Assembly: GCA_016218155.1 (NCBI GenBank)
Contig: JACREQ010000079.1
Coordinates: 1 to 64,000, forward strand
DNA from: Bacteroidia bacterium
GTDB lineage: Bacteria; Bacteroidota; Bacteroidia; Bacteroidales; GWA2-32-17
Direction: 5' to 3'
DNA: 64,000 bases
Numbering within the stretch: the first letter of the stretch is position 1; every line of letters starts with the position of its first letter. Position numbers and translations under genes: made by a program. Below, piece by piece: positions 53,531 through 61,525 of the stretch. The notes under the pieces were generated by a model. It saw nothing but the letters and a program-made list of their open reading frames with translations. It was not told where the DNA came from and searched no databases.

Positions 53531-55971
53531 TATTTACCGCATGTTTTGCAATAAAGTTCTTTTACCTTAGTGTTTTCTAAAGCCTGAATAGTTAATTTAT
53601 CTTTCTTAAAAAGTTTGCAGTACCTGTCCTTATCCAGTTCTTTTGCTTTATTCATTGCAAGTACAAATCTTGGGGAACCGAATTTATAAGGTAAATGACT
53701 GCAAATTGAAATATAAGAGAAAATTAATTCATCAAAAGGATTATTGCTAATTATATAAGGCTCTAATAGTTTTGCTGCAAATTCGTAGTCTTTCTGGCTT
53801 ACAAAAATGTATGCAAGTTTAAGAGAATTTTGCCAGTTTGCTTCTGTAAGTTTTGATATTGCACGAATAGTGTCCAAACTAGCTAATAATAGTGGAGGTG
53901 GCTCGTCAAGTGTGTCTAAATACTGAATAACTTTAAACTGGTATTCCATATTTAGTAAATCAACAGTTTTCTTTTTTAATCCGGTTGAGTATAATCCACT
54001 AATTTCTTTTTGAAAGTCAACAATACTCTTGTCGCCGGTTAATTCCTGATGTAAGATTCTGCAATAATACCAGTTATATGTAATGTAGAAATTTTCTGGT
54101 GCCATATTATGAAGGTTTGTGATTTTATCGCAATACTCTTCACTTATTTCCTCGTTGTTAATATATTTCTCTAACCATAGCTTATTCATTAATAAACCTG
54201 ATAACCATAGTTTATTTAACAATAAACCTGCAAATTCTGGTGTTTCGGGAATCTCTTGTCCAGTAACGGCTTCAGCGGTATATTCTTTTTTCGGAACTTT
54301 TCTGAAAATAAATTTTTGTATAGAAAGTGCACGGGTTAAATTATTTTCTTTAAGGCTTTTATTAAATCTGCTTAACACAAAAGCCTGTTCCTTTTTACCT
54401 GCAATATCATAGGTGATATTCATGGTTAGCTTGCCATAACGATGTTTTTGTAAGATTGGCTCAAGTTTTTTAATGAGATTGTTTTTTCTGATATAATCCT
54501 GAGCTTCAGGAACTGTCATGGTTGCCATATTTGAGAATTCGGTTCCCTGCACATCCCGTTTAAAATCTTCCATGTTATCGCCCATTGTTATATTAGAAAC
54601 AACTTTATCTTTTTGTCTCGATTTTAGAGCGTCAACAATACTTTCTGCACGATTTTTCTGAAGAACCTTATTTGATTCATCATTGCCTTCAATTGAAGAG
54701 TAGGCTTGAATGGCAAGATCTTTAATAATAAAATCAGGTTCTTTAAGCTTTTTAATAAGAGGTTCGATATCTTCGGGTTTGTAGGTGGATTTATTTCTTT
54801 CAAACGGTATAACAAATTCCAGTGTTGAGTTTTCGGCAGTTGGAATATAATCAGATTCCCCAATAACTACAGTGTCTGCAAGCAGTTCTATAACATTTGA
54901 ATATTCAACGCCGGCATCTTCGTTAAATGAAGGAGAAATAGTTTTACAAACTTTTTTTCCAATAACAACGAGTAAGTTTAATTCATATTCGCCTGTAAGG
55001 TCTTTTGGTAGAGGTCCAATAAGAACTTCAACTTTTTTCTTTTTTTCTTTAGGATCTGTTACGAGGTTCTTCTTTTCAAATTTGGAAGCCTTGTACCTTT
55101 TTACCATTACACCTTTGTTTACAAGGCTGTTATTTATTATGTTTTCACCTTCGCAAGGATATTGTGCACGTTGTATAACATCGATAACCAACCCGTCAGT
55201 TGGGTCTTTTAATAGTTTCTTAAGTGCCTTGTAATCGTCATATTTAAAATAAAGATTATTATCTTTAATGTAAATTGCTTTTTGTAAATCTTCTATATTT
55301 CTAAATTTATCACAACGTTTACAAATTTTATCATCGAATTTTTTAAGACCGTATTTTTTAGTTGTAAATGGGGTTGCAAGCTCATCTCTACGGGTACTTC
55401 CGGCATTAAATGAACTGTAATTTCCAAACACAACAGAAACGTAAACTTTTTTATGATCAGCATCAAGGGCAGAGCCAATTCCAAAAAACATATAAGTTGG
55501 ATCATTTAAAACAACTATCCCTTTTTTATCTGATAGCCATTTAAACATAATGTCATCAACAACTTTGCCGTATGTATATAGTTCATTTCCTTTTTTGATG
55601 GGCATTTTAACAACTAGTTCATTTCCGTTATTCGATCCACCATAAAATGCTATTCTTTTTCCTGTTGTACTTTTTTTTCCGCCTTGTTCGTATGTGGCAT
55701 TATTTGTTTCGGCCATGAAAGTTGCCTGATCGTCAGCAGCACTTTTTAGTAAAGTTTCAAAAGTTAATGTATCTGATTTTTGTTTTAAGCGGTATTTATT
55801 AATAGCATTCTTAATAAGGTCGTTTAATAAGTCTGCATTATAATCCTCAGAATCTAAAATTCTTGAATAATTTGATGTGTCCGAGGATAAATTTCCCGTT
55901 TGAGCTTTTGATATATTATATGATAAACAGCCTGTTATCGTTAAAAATAAAATTAATAATTGTAATTTCAT
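53530..55971 (-). CDS. Exported CAP-like / OmpA-like / TPR-containing protein
   Basis: 813 residues with a signal peptide ending ISKAQ. Residues ~35-185 resemble a CAP/SCP domain: LLNDLIKNAINKYRLKQ, FETLLKSAADDQATFMAE, GKVVDDIMFKWLSDKKG, YMFFGIGSALD and VYVSVVFG. Residues ~215-350 are charged and unassigned, with CKRCDK at the start. Residues ~385-520 are OmpA-like (LEFVIPFERNKSTYKPEDIE, IKDLAIQAYSSIEG, NRAESIVDALKSRQ), with the spacing of peptidoglycan-binding OmpA. The C-terminal part is helical and TPR-like, ending LYCKTCGK. A 30-base tandem duplication lies inside (54173-54232). The combination is not a named architecture to me. Confidence 0.68.
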   Translation of the reverse strand: MKLQLLILFLTITGCLSYNISKAQTGNLSSDTSNYSRILDSEDYNADLLNDLIKNAINKYRLKQKSDTLTFETLLKSAADDQATFMAETNNATYEQGGKKSTTGKRIAFYGGSNNGNELVVKMPIKKGNELYTYGKVVDDIMFKWLSDKKGIVVLNDPTYMFFGIGSALDADHKKVYVSVVFGNYSSFNAGSTRRDELATPFTTKKYGLKKFDDKICKRCDKFRNIEDLQKAIYIKDNNLYFKYDDYKALKKLLKDPTDGLVIDVIQRAQYPCEGENIINNSLVNKGVMVKRYKASKFEKKNLVTDPKEKKKKVEVLIGPLPKDLTGEYELNLLVVIGKKVCKTISPSFNEDAGVEYSNVIELLADTVVIGESDYIPTAENSTLEFVIPFERNKSTYKPEDIEPLIKKLKEPDFIIKDLAIQAYSSIEGNDESNKVLQKNRAESIVDALKSRQKDKVVSNITMGDNMEDFKRDVQGTEFSNMATMTVPEAQDYIRKNNLIKKLEPILQKHRYGKLTMNITYDIAGKKEQAFVLSRFNKSLKENNLTRALSIQKFIFRKVPKKEYTAEAVTGQEIPETPEFAGLLLNKLWLSGLLMNKLWLEKYINNEEISEEYCDKITNLHNMAPENFYITYNWYYCRILHQELTGDKSIVDFQKEISGLYSTGLKKKTVDLLNMEYQFKVIQYLDTLDEPPPLLLASLDTIRAISKLTEANWQNSLKLAYIFVSQKDYEFAAKLLEPYIISNNPFDELIFSYISICSHLPYKFGSPRFVLAMNKAKELDKDRYCKLFKKDKLTIQALENTKVKELYCKTCGK
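54173..54232 (-). repeat. Two-copy 30-bp tandem repeat inside the 813-residue gene
   Basis: Copies at 54173-54202 and 54203-54232 differ at a few bases and encode near-identical ten-residue units (GLLLNKLWLS and GLLMNKLWLE). The repeat keeps the frame and probably arose by a recent slip duplication. Confidence 0.75.
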
Positions 55972-56089
55972 GTGGTTAGGTTAAATTATTAAATGTCCAA
56001 ATTACTAATTTTTATACTATTTAAAATTGTTTTATAAAGCTATTTACAAGTACTTTATTAACATAATCCATGTAGTTTATTTTTAAGTT

Positions 56090-56119
56090 TATATTTGTTG
56101 AATCCCCTATATTTGTTGA
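56090..56119 (+). promoter_or_regulatory. Tandem 12-bp direct repeats with -7-like boxes upstream of the DUF4924 gene
   Basis: TATATTTGTTGA occurs at 56090-56101 and again at 56108-56119, an 18-base period. Each copy contains TATATTTG, a full match to TAnnTTTG. They may be alternative promoters or repeated regulator sites, about 80-110 bases before the ATG at 56201. Confidence 0.4.
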
Positions 56120-56200
56120 TAAATTTCTAAATTAATAATGAGATTTTGGAAGAGTCTGTACTTAAAATTACATTTACAAAAAGATTGAAAACAATATTAT

Positions 56201-56743
56201 ATGTTAATTGCAAAAGAACTTAAAAAGACGAATATTTCTGAATATTTGATATATATGTTTCAGCTTGAGGATTTAATAAGAAGCAATGATTGTGATTTTG
56301 AAAAACTAGAGAGAACTCTGATTTCACAATTCAAGCAATCTGAGCAGGAAATGTATGAGATTCGTAAATGGTATCAGGCGCTTTGCCGTATGATGAACGA
56401 AGAGAGATTGCAAAAAAGTGGTCACTTGCAATTTGTAGCAAATCAGGTAAAAGAATTAACAGATTTTCATTATCGATTGTTAGAATTAACCGACGATAAT
56501 AACTATAAGGAACTATTTAATACTGCAGGTCAGGATATAGAACATTTTAGACAAAAGCTTCCTACAAAACCCGATTCAGATATTGAAGTTTGCCTTTATG
56601 CATTGTATTCTTTATTGTTAATGCGACTTAAGAAAGTTAGCTTAAATGTTGAAACTTTAGAGGCAATGACTAATTTTAGTAATCTTATGGCATATTTGTC
56701 TAAAAAATATAAAGAGTACGAAAAAGGAGAATTGGAGATTTAA
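56201..56743 (+). CDS. DUF4924 family protein
   Basis: 180 residues, cytoplasmic and mainly helical, without signal peptide. The start MLIAKELKKTNISEYLIYMFQLEDLIR and QSEQEMYEIRKWYQALCRMM (in part), together with SGHLQFVANQVKELTDFHYRLL, match the DUF4924 family, which is confined largely to Bacteroidota. The family has no known function. It is a single gene, convergent with the sigma-factor cluster, with a GC-rich intergenic motif between them. Family assignment is from remembered sequence pattern. Confidence 0.8.
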   Translation: MLIAKELKKTNISEYLIYMFQLEDLIRSNDCDFEKLERTLISQFKQSEQEMYEIRKWYQALCRMMNEERLQKSGHLQFVANQVKELTDFHYRLLELTDDNNYKELFNTAGQDIEHFRQKLPTKPDSDIEVCLYALYSLLLMRLKKVSLNVETLEAMTNFSNLMAYLSKKYKEYEKGELEI

Positions 56744-56756
56744 AAAAAATAGAGTG

Positions 56757-56813
56757 TCTAAAGCATTGCCTTCCTTCGACTCCGCTCAGGATGACGGCAG
56801 TCTGGTGCTTAGA
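56757..56813. repeat. GC-rich intergenic repeat-like element with imperfect dyad
   Basis: The core CCTTCGACTCCGCTCAGG (56773-56790) continues ATGACGG to 56797. It is much richer in GC than its surroundings and matches a motif (reverse strand CCTGAGCGGAGTCGAAGG) that I recall in intergenic spaces of many bacterial genomes. It is bracketed by TCTAAAGCA (56757-56765) and TGCTTAGA (56806-56813), an imperfect inverted pair. Only one copy is seen in this window. Confidence 0.5.
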
Positions 56814-56828
56814 GCTATTGAAAAATGG

Positions 56829-57470
56829 TTACAAATTTTCTAAAAGTATTTCAAAGTTCATTGTATCTACTGGTGAAATGTTGATATTATAATCATCATC
56901 TTGAATATCTTCTTTCCCTATATTTAGTAAATATTCTGTTATTTCATCGTTGGAAGTTTCGGCTATAGCATTGTTTATTATTTGTTGAATTATTTCGTCG
57001 TCGCTTAATTGATTTTTATTTACAGAACTAATGTTTTCTTTAATGTTAATATTTATAATTGGCAAGTTGTTATGAACTGAGTATATAGTATCTTTTTTAG
57101 ATTGTTTTACAAATGATTTGATTTCATTATGCTTGAAGTTATTTGAAAGATGTTTATTATTATCCCTTATACTAAAAATATAAAGAGTCACAATCAATAA
57201 GCATGCAGCCGCTAATGAGGAAGAAATATAAATTATTCTTTTTAAACTTGTTTTTGAATGTGAAGATAATGTTTCCGGCATACTCTCATTTTCATTGAAA
57301 GCCATAAGCTCATCTTTAAAATGATTTACATAATCTGAAACAACTTTTTGTTTAAGCTTATATTCTTTTTCAGATGAAACCGAAAGAATATTTTTCTTTT
57401 CGTCTGGTGTTAAGTCATCCCAGGGTTTTGTGAAATCATTTAATTCTGACTTATTGCTTTGTGTGTTCAT
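56829..57470 (-). CDS. Single-pass membrane protein, putative anti-sigma factor partner
   Basis: 213 residues. The N-terminal ~70 residues are cytoplasmic and charged. One membrane helix lies near 75-97 (IYISSSLAAACLLIVTLYIF), and the ~110-residue C-terminal part is acidic and extracytoplasmic, ending without cysteine. It overlaps the 3' end of the ECF sigma gene by 20 bases, the usual place and topology of an anti-sigma factor. The zinc-binding HxxxCxxC of ZAS proteins is absent, so the anti-sigma role is inferred from context only. Confidence 0.65.
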   Translation of the reverse strand: MNTQSNKSELNDFTKPWDDLTPDEKKNILSVSSEKEYKLKQKVVSDYVNHFKDELMAFNENESMPETLSSHSKTSLKRIIYISSSLAAACLLIVTLYIFSIRDNNKHLSNNFKHNEIKSFVKQSKKDTIYSVHNNLPIININIKENISSVNKNQLSDDEIIQQIINNAIAETSNDEITEYLLNIGKEDIQDDDYNINISPVDTMNFEILLENL

Positions 57471-58056
57471 AAATCATAGTGTGTTTGAACGTTGTTAACT
57501 TTTTAGCGAGTGCTTCAATTGCATAAAAAATTCTTGATTTTACTGTTCCTTCAGGACATTCAAGAATTTCTGCAATTTCTTTTACCGAAAGCTCTTCCTG
57601 ATACCTTAGAATAAAAACTATTCTTTTTGATTCTTCAAGTTCTTCAAGTGCTATATCTAATTTTTTTTTATAATAAGGCAGATCAATATCGTCCAATAAG
57701 TTTTTATTATTCGAGATATATTCATCGGGAAGTAATTGCTCATTATATTTATTTACTGTTTTTTCTTTTCGTAACTCATTCTTAAACATGTTTAAAGCTA
57801 TAGTGTATACCCAGGTGGAGAATATGTGCGAATTGTTAAATAATGTGCGTTTTTCAATTAGCTTAATAAAAAGATCATGAGTAAAATCTTTAGCCTTTTC
57901 TTTGTCTTTATTTAATATTCTGAAAAAGAAAAATTGTAATTTGTTATTATACCTTTTATATAATTCTTCAAATGCTTTATTATTTTGTTTACAAACAAGT
58001 TTCATCAATTCTTCATCGGAATATGATTTAAAATTGTTTGTTTTTAAAAATGACAT
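57451..58056 (-). CDS. ECF-type RNA polymerase sigma factor
   Basis: 201 residues of sigma-70 family group 4. Region 2 (about 20-95) reads LYKRYNNKLQFFFFRILNKD, then DFTHDLFIKLIEKR and FSTWVYTIALNMFKNELRKE for core binding and -10 melting. Region 4 (about 130-190) has LEELEESKRIVFILRYQEEL and the helix-turn-helix SVKEIAEILECPEGTVKSRI. Regions 1 and 3 are absent. It is preceded by two exported-protein genes and followed by an overlapping membrane protein, so it probably belongs to an envelope-sensing regulon that includes its own operon. Confidence 0.92.
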   Translation of the reverse strand: MSFLKTNNFKSYSDEELMKLVCKQNNKAFEELYKRYNNKLQFFFFRILNKDKEKAKDFTHDLFIKLIEKRTLFNNSHIFSTWVYTIALNMFKNELRKEKTVNKYNEQLLPDEYISNNKNLLDDIDLPYYKKKLDIALEELEESKRIVFILRYQEELSVKEIAEILECPEGTVKSRIFYAIEALAKKLTTFKHTMIYEHTKQ

Positions 58057-58083
58057 TCTTTATTACTTTTTAGGTAATTGAAA

Positions 58084-58680
58084 TTATTTCCATTTTTTGT
58101 ATGTGCAAATATTTCTAAAACCTGTGACTGTACTAATAGTTGAATCAATTAATTGGTATTCCGGGTAATATAATAAGTATGGACTAGGTTTAATGTTATA
58201 ATATTTTCCCGAAAAATATTTTTCAATGGTAAAGATTGAATCTTTAGGTGCGTTGTTATTCATTTTAATAATCCCATATTTAACAAGTGTCCATTCCATA
58301 ACCCTGTCTGAACGCCATTTTGAATATTGCTTTGCTTGGTTTATAGATACTCCCATAACAGGTGAGTCTTGAAATTTTGGATGTCTAAAGTAATTGTCAC
58401 CTAAAACAGAGTTAATATTATTTGATTTATTTAATAGAGTTGTGTCAGGAACTACAGAAATATATTCTTGAGAATTTCCACCATATATTCTATTTATCCA
58501 ATATAAAAATTCTCTATAACTTACATTACTTATATTGTTTTTATCTAAATATACATTTTCAGTAATTTGTTCTGTACCCGGTGGATTGCCAAGTTTTTCA
58601 ATACTAATTTCTGAGGTAAGCTTTGTAGTAGAACAAGAAATAAGAAAACTTACAAGAATTAACAATACATAATTTTTCAT
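58084..58680 (-). CDS. Short FGE-sulfatase/GldK-like lipoprotein
   Basis: 198 residues. A lipoprotein signal ends LISCSTT with cysteine near residue 16. The mature part has remnants of the formylglycine-generating-enzyme/SUMF1 fold: NISNVSYREFLYWINRIYG, YFRHPKFQDSPVMGVSINQA, KQYSKWRSDRVMEW and the final TGFRNICTYKKW. The usual central catalytic segment (RLPTEAEWEYA and following) is missing, and the protein is shorter than the ~250-300 residues of active enzymes. So it is likely a structural relative like GldJ/GldK, not an oxidase. It stands between a secreted CBM-like protein (17 bases) and the sigma gene (27 bases). Confidence 0.68.
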   Translation of the reverse strand: MKNYVLLILVSFLISCSTTKLTSEISIEKLGNPPGTEQITENVYLDKNNISNVSYREFLYWINRIYGGNSQEYISVVPDTTLLNKSNNINSVLGDNYFRHPKFQDSPVMGVSINQAKQYSKWRSDRVMEWTLVKYGIIKMNNNAPKDSIFTIEKYFSGKYYNIKPSPYLLYYPEYQLIDSTISTVTGFRNICTYKKWK

Positions 58681-58697
58681 ATTGTTTATTATATAAT

Positions 58698-59759
58698 TTA
58701 AAAAGTTAAATTTATTGGTTCGTCCGGTATTTTGCTTTTATCTGTACCTTCAATTACTTCAAAAGTAAAGTCATCCACCCAAAGCTTACCATTACCATTT
58801 AAAAATACCCCAAATGTAATCGGCTTTGATGTACTTGGAACATCTGCTATTATTTCATATTTTTTCCAATCATTTGTTCCTTTAATCTTTTTACTTAATG
58901 TGTTTCTATTGTTAGATTTTAAACAATATAGTATTAAATGTGCTTCGTTTTCAACGTTTTCTGATTTAACATAGGCAGTTATCTTTATTTTAGTATTGCG
59001 GTAATTGCGGCTTTTTATAGTTTGTGTAATAAAGCCTAACGAAGTTTCTTTTATCTGAGATGATTCTATTAGTAAAACATTCCCATTTTTTATAGAATCT
59101 TTGACAATTGATATATTATGACTTTTATTCTTGTTATAAAAATTCCATCGATATGATACTTCATGATTTTCTTGAGAAGGAATTTCAAAACTAAGATTCT
59201 GTGGTAAAACAGGTGTTTGTTTATATGTTTTTCCAGTTAATGCTATTGAAGAATCTACAACTTCAAATTTAATTTCATCTATCCATCCCGTTCCTTTGCC
59301 TGATATTAAAAAACCAAACAATATTTTATCAGTATATAATGGAATGTCTGTAACTGATTCATATTTTTTCCAATTATTGGTTCCTTTAATTTGTCTATCA
59401 GCCATGTTGTCAAAACTAATTGTTCTGCCATCATCATCGTCAGTTCTGAGCCAAAGCCCTGCCCACTCTTCAATATTTGAGGTTTTAACAAGAGCACTGA
59501 ACTTAACCCTTTTTCCTAAATATTTTGTTGCATTAAAACTTTGAGCAATAGTTCCAAAGTCCATTTCTTTATATACTTCAGCAGTTGATTTTAAGAAAGC
59601 AACTTTTTTATTTAATAAAGAGTCTTTTTCAGTTCCAGCAATATATTCTTTTGAATTACCTGCTAATTTCCACCCTTCTGGCAACTTATTTAATGTATCT
59701 TGAGAATAAGCTAAAATAAAAAAGCAATTAAAAAGAAAAGTAATTATAATAGTTTTCAT
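58698..59759 (-). CDS. Secreted protein with two jelly-roll (CBM-like) domains
   Basis: 353 residues with a signal peptide ending LAYSQ. Two homologous halves of ~150 residues are visible. The first has GKRVKFSALVKTSNIEEWAG, GTNNWKKYESVTDIPLYTD and GTGWIDEIKFEVVD; the second has NTKIKITAYVKSENVENEAH, GTNDWKKYEIIADVPSTSK and GKLWVDDFTFEVIE. The pattern is that of carbohydrate-binding-module-like beta-sandwich domains. It has no catalytic part and no sorting domain. As the first gene of the sigma-factor operon it may be the product whose secretion or binding is monitored. Ligand unknown. Confidence 0.75.
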   Translation of the reverse strand: MKTIIITFLFNCFFILAYSQDTLNKLPEGWKLAGNSKEYIAGTEKDSLLNKKVAFLKSTAEVYKEMDFGTIAQSFNATKYLGKRVKFSALVKTSNIEEWAGLWLRTDDDDGRTISFDNMADRQIKGTNNWKKYESVTDIPLYTDKILFGFLISGKGTGWIDEIKFEVVDSSIALTGKTYKQTPVLPQNLSFEIPSQENHEVSYRWNFYNKNKSHNISIVKDSIKNGNVLLIESSQIKETSLGFITQTIKSRNYRNTKIKITAYVKSENVENEAHLILYCLKSNNRNTLSKKIKGTNDWKKYEIIADVPSTSKPITFGVFLNGNGKLWVDDFTFEVIEGTDKSKIPDEPINLTF

Positions 59760-59875
59760 TTGGTAATTTTTCTATTAATACACTTAAGTGCGAAAAACGT
59801 TCATATAAAAGTAGTAAAATATAATATAGTTAATAAAATCTCATATCTAAATCTGTATATTAATAACTATTAAAC

Positions 59876-59883
59876 TATTTTTG
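59876..59883 (+). promoter_or_regulatory. -7 box of the carA promoter
   Basis: TATTTTTG fits TAnnTTTG; CTG at 59853-59855 is at a 20-base distance in place of TTG. The carA ATG at 59949 lies 65 bases downstream, leaving a leader with no obvious riboswitch or uracil-type attenuator. Confidence 0.4.
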
Positions 59884-59948
59884 TCATCCGGAACTACGTT
59901 TCTTATAACTGTTGTTATAAAATTATTAATTAAAATAATTACACGTAA

Positions 59949-61022
59949 ATGGAAAACCGGAATATCGATCTTATTCTTAAAGACGGTACAAAAATCACAG
60001 GAAAAAGTTTTGGGTTTAAAGGGTCAGCTTCTGGCGAAGTTGTATTTAATACTGCTATGACTGGTTATCCCGAAAGTCTTACAGATCCCTCGTATAAAGG
60101 ACAAATATTAGTACTTACTTATCCTTTAATTGGAAATTATGGTGTGCCTGATTATAAATCGGAAAATGGAATACTTAATTTTTTTGAGTCGGAAAAAATT
60201 CATATTTCAGGATTAGTAATTGCTGATTACTCTTGGGAAAACAGTCACTGGAATTCGCAAAAATCTTTATCAGAATGGCTGATTGAACATAAAATTCCTG
60301 GGATTTATGGTGTTGATACGCGAGCCATAACAAAGCACCTAAGAGAACTTGGTTCGATGCAAGGGAAAATTATTTGGAATAATGAGGAGCTGGATTTTTG
60401 TGATCCTAATTCTGAGAATCTTGCAGAGCAGGTTAGCACAAAAGAAATTATTGAATATGGTAATGGAAAATACAGAATAGTATTAGTTGATTGTGGAGTA
60501 AAATTTAATATTATAAGAAGATTGTTAAAACGTGATACTACTGTTGTTCGTGTTCCATGGAATTATGATTTTACAAATGAAAAATACGATGGGCTTTTTA
60601 TTTCTAATGGTCCGGGCGATCCAAAGAAGTGTGAAGTAACAATAAAACATATTGCAAAAGCATTTGCAAAAGATACTCCTATATTTGGTATTTGTTTAGG
60701 CAATCAGTTGATGAGTCTTGCATCAGGAGGTGATACCTATAAATTAAAATATGGTCATAGAAGTCATAACCAGCCAGTTTTACAAGTTGGCACTAATCGT
60801 TGTTATATAACTTCACAAAACCATGGATTTGCCACTGATGCAAATACTTTAGGAGAAGAATGGCAACAGTTATTTGTTAATGTAAATGATAATACAAACG
60901 AAGGAATTATTCACAAAACAAAACCTTTTTTCTCAACACAATTCCATCCCGAAGCAAGCAGTGGTCCAACAGATACGGATTTTTTGTTTGATAAATTTCT
61001 TGACCTTATAAAAAACAATTAA
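59949..61022 (+). CDS. carA: Carbamoyl-phosphate synthase small subunit
   Basis: 357 residues, normal length. The N-terminal domain holds VFNTAMTGYPESLTDPSYKG and YGVDTRAITKHLRE. The C-terminal class I glutamine amidotransferase has FISNGPGDPKKC, the nucleophile C249 in FGICLGNQLMSLASGG, and the histidine/glutamate pair in FHPEASSGPTDTDFLF. It supplies ammonia from glutamine to CarB for carbamoyl phosphate, used in pyrimidine and arginine synthesis. carB is 514 bases further on, separated by a four-helix-bundle gene. Confidence 0.95.
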   Translation: MENRNIDLILKDGTKITGKSFGFKGSASGEVVFNTAMTGYPESLTDPSYKGQILVLTYPLIGNYGVPDYKSENGILNFFESEKIHISGLVIADYSWENSHWNSQKSLSEWLIEHKIPGIYGVDTRAITKHLRELGSMQGKIIWNNEELDFCDPNSENLAEQVSTKEIIEYGNGKYRIVLVDCGVKFNIIRRLLKRDTTVVRVPWNYDFTNEKYDGLFISNGPGDPKKCEVTIKHIAKAFAKDTPIFGICLGNQLMSLASGGDTYKLKYGHRSHNQPVLQVGTNRCYITSQNHGFATDANTLGEEWQQLFVNVNDNTNEGIIHKTKPFFSTQFHPEASSGPTDTDFLFDKFLDLIKNN

Positions 61023-61024
61023 AT

Positions 61025-61051
61025 AATTTGGAAATGTTTCAATTTGAAAAT
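61025..61051 (+). repeat. Left inverted-repeat region of the inserted unit between carA and carB
   Basis: AATTTGGAAA (61025-61034) and AATTTGAAAAT (61041-61051) are repeated in inverse orientation at 61516-61525 (9 of 10) and 61507-61517 (11 of 11). They begin right after the carA stop and flank the four-helix-bundle gene. Confidence 0.6.
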
Positions 61052-61065
61052 TAAAATTTAAGCTT

Positions 61066-61422
61066 ATGCAGGGAAATAAAAAGAACATAATCGTTGAAAT
61101 GTCTTTTCAGTTTGCGCTTGGAATAATTCAATTTTGTGAAGAGTTAGAAACAAATAAAAAGTTTATTATTTCGAGACAGCTACTTAAATCAGGAACTTCA
61201 ATAGGAGCTAATATTAGAGAAGCACAGAATGCTGAAAGTAAAGCAGATTTTATTCATAAAATGAAAATTTCAGCAAAGGAAGTTGATGAAACTATTTATT
61301 GGCTTGAATTGTGCAAGTTTTCAAAAAGCTATCCGACTAATGAAGAATTGATTTTGCAAGTAAATAATATTCAAATGGTTTTGTCAAAAATAATAGGAAC
61401 TGCAAAAAGAAATAAAGAATAA
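61066..61422 (+). CDS. Four-helix-bundle protein (23S rRNA intervening-sequence type)
   Basis: 118 residues, nearly all helical. The family pattern is clear: VEMSFQFALGIIQFCEELET near the N-terminus, then LLKSGTSIGANIREAQNAES, KADFIHKMKISAKEVDETIY and WLELCKFSKS. These proteins were first seen in intervening sequences of spirochaete 23S rRNA and form pentameric four-helix bundles; their role is not established. The gene sits alone between carA and carB, surrounded by inverted repeats on both sides. It may therefore have been inserted as a unit into the car operon. Transcription through it would be needed to reach carB unless a promoter lies inside the unit. Confidence 0.88.
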   Translation: MQGNKKNIIVEMSFQFALGIIQFCEELETNKKFIISRQLLKSGTSIGANIREAQNAESKADFIHKMKISAKEVDETIYWLELCKFSKSYPTNEELILQVNNIQMVLSKIIGTAKRNKE

Positions 61423-61442
61423 AAATAATTTGAATATTAATC

Positions 61443-61525
61443 AATTTGGTAAGGGAGTAATTTTAAAGAAAATTAAAGTGAGGGGGTTTCATTACCAAAT
61501 TTATTCATTTTCAAATTACCAAATT
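61443..61525 (+). repeat. Right repeat region of the inserted unit between carA and carB
   Basis: AATTTGGTAA (61443-61452) has two inverse copies, TTACCAAATT at 61492-61501 and again at 61516-61525. ATTTTCAAATT (61507-61517) mirrors the left-side repeat at 61041-61051. carB starts 12 bases after this block. Confidence 0.6.

Noticed and set aside
54872-55234. 120-codon plus-strand frame opposite the CAP/OmpA/TPR gene
   Set aside because: It is Ser/Phe-rich and mirrors the Lys/Glu-rich coding strand; no start context or family likeness.
58084-58680. Active formylglycine-generating enzyme
   Set aside because: The fold-specific flanks are present, but the catalytic central region and its cysteine pair are missing, so I list it as a reduced relative.
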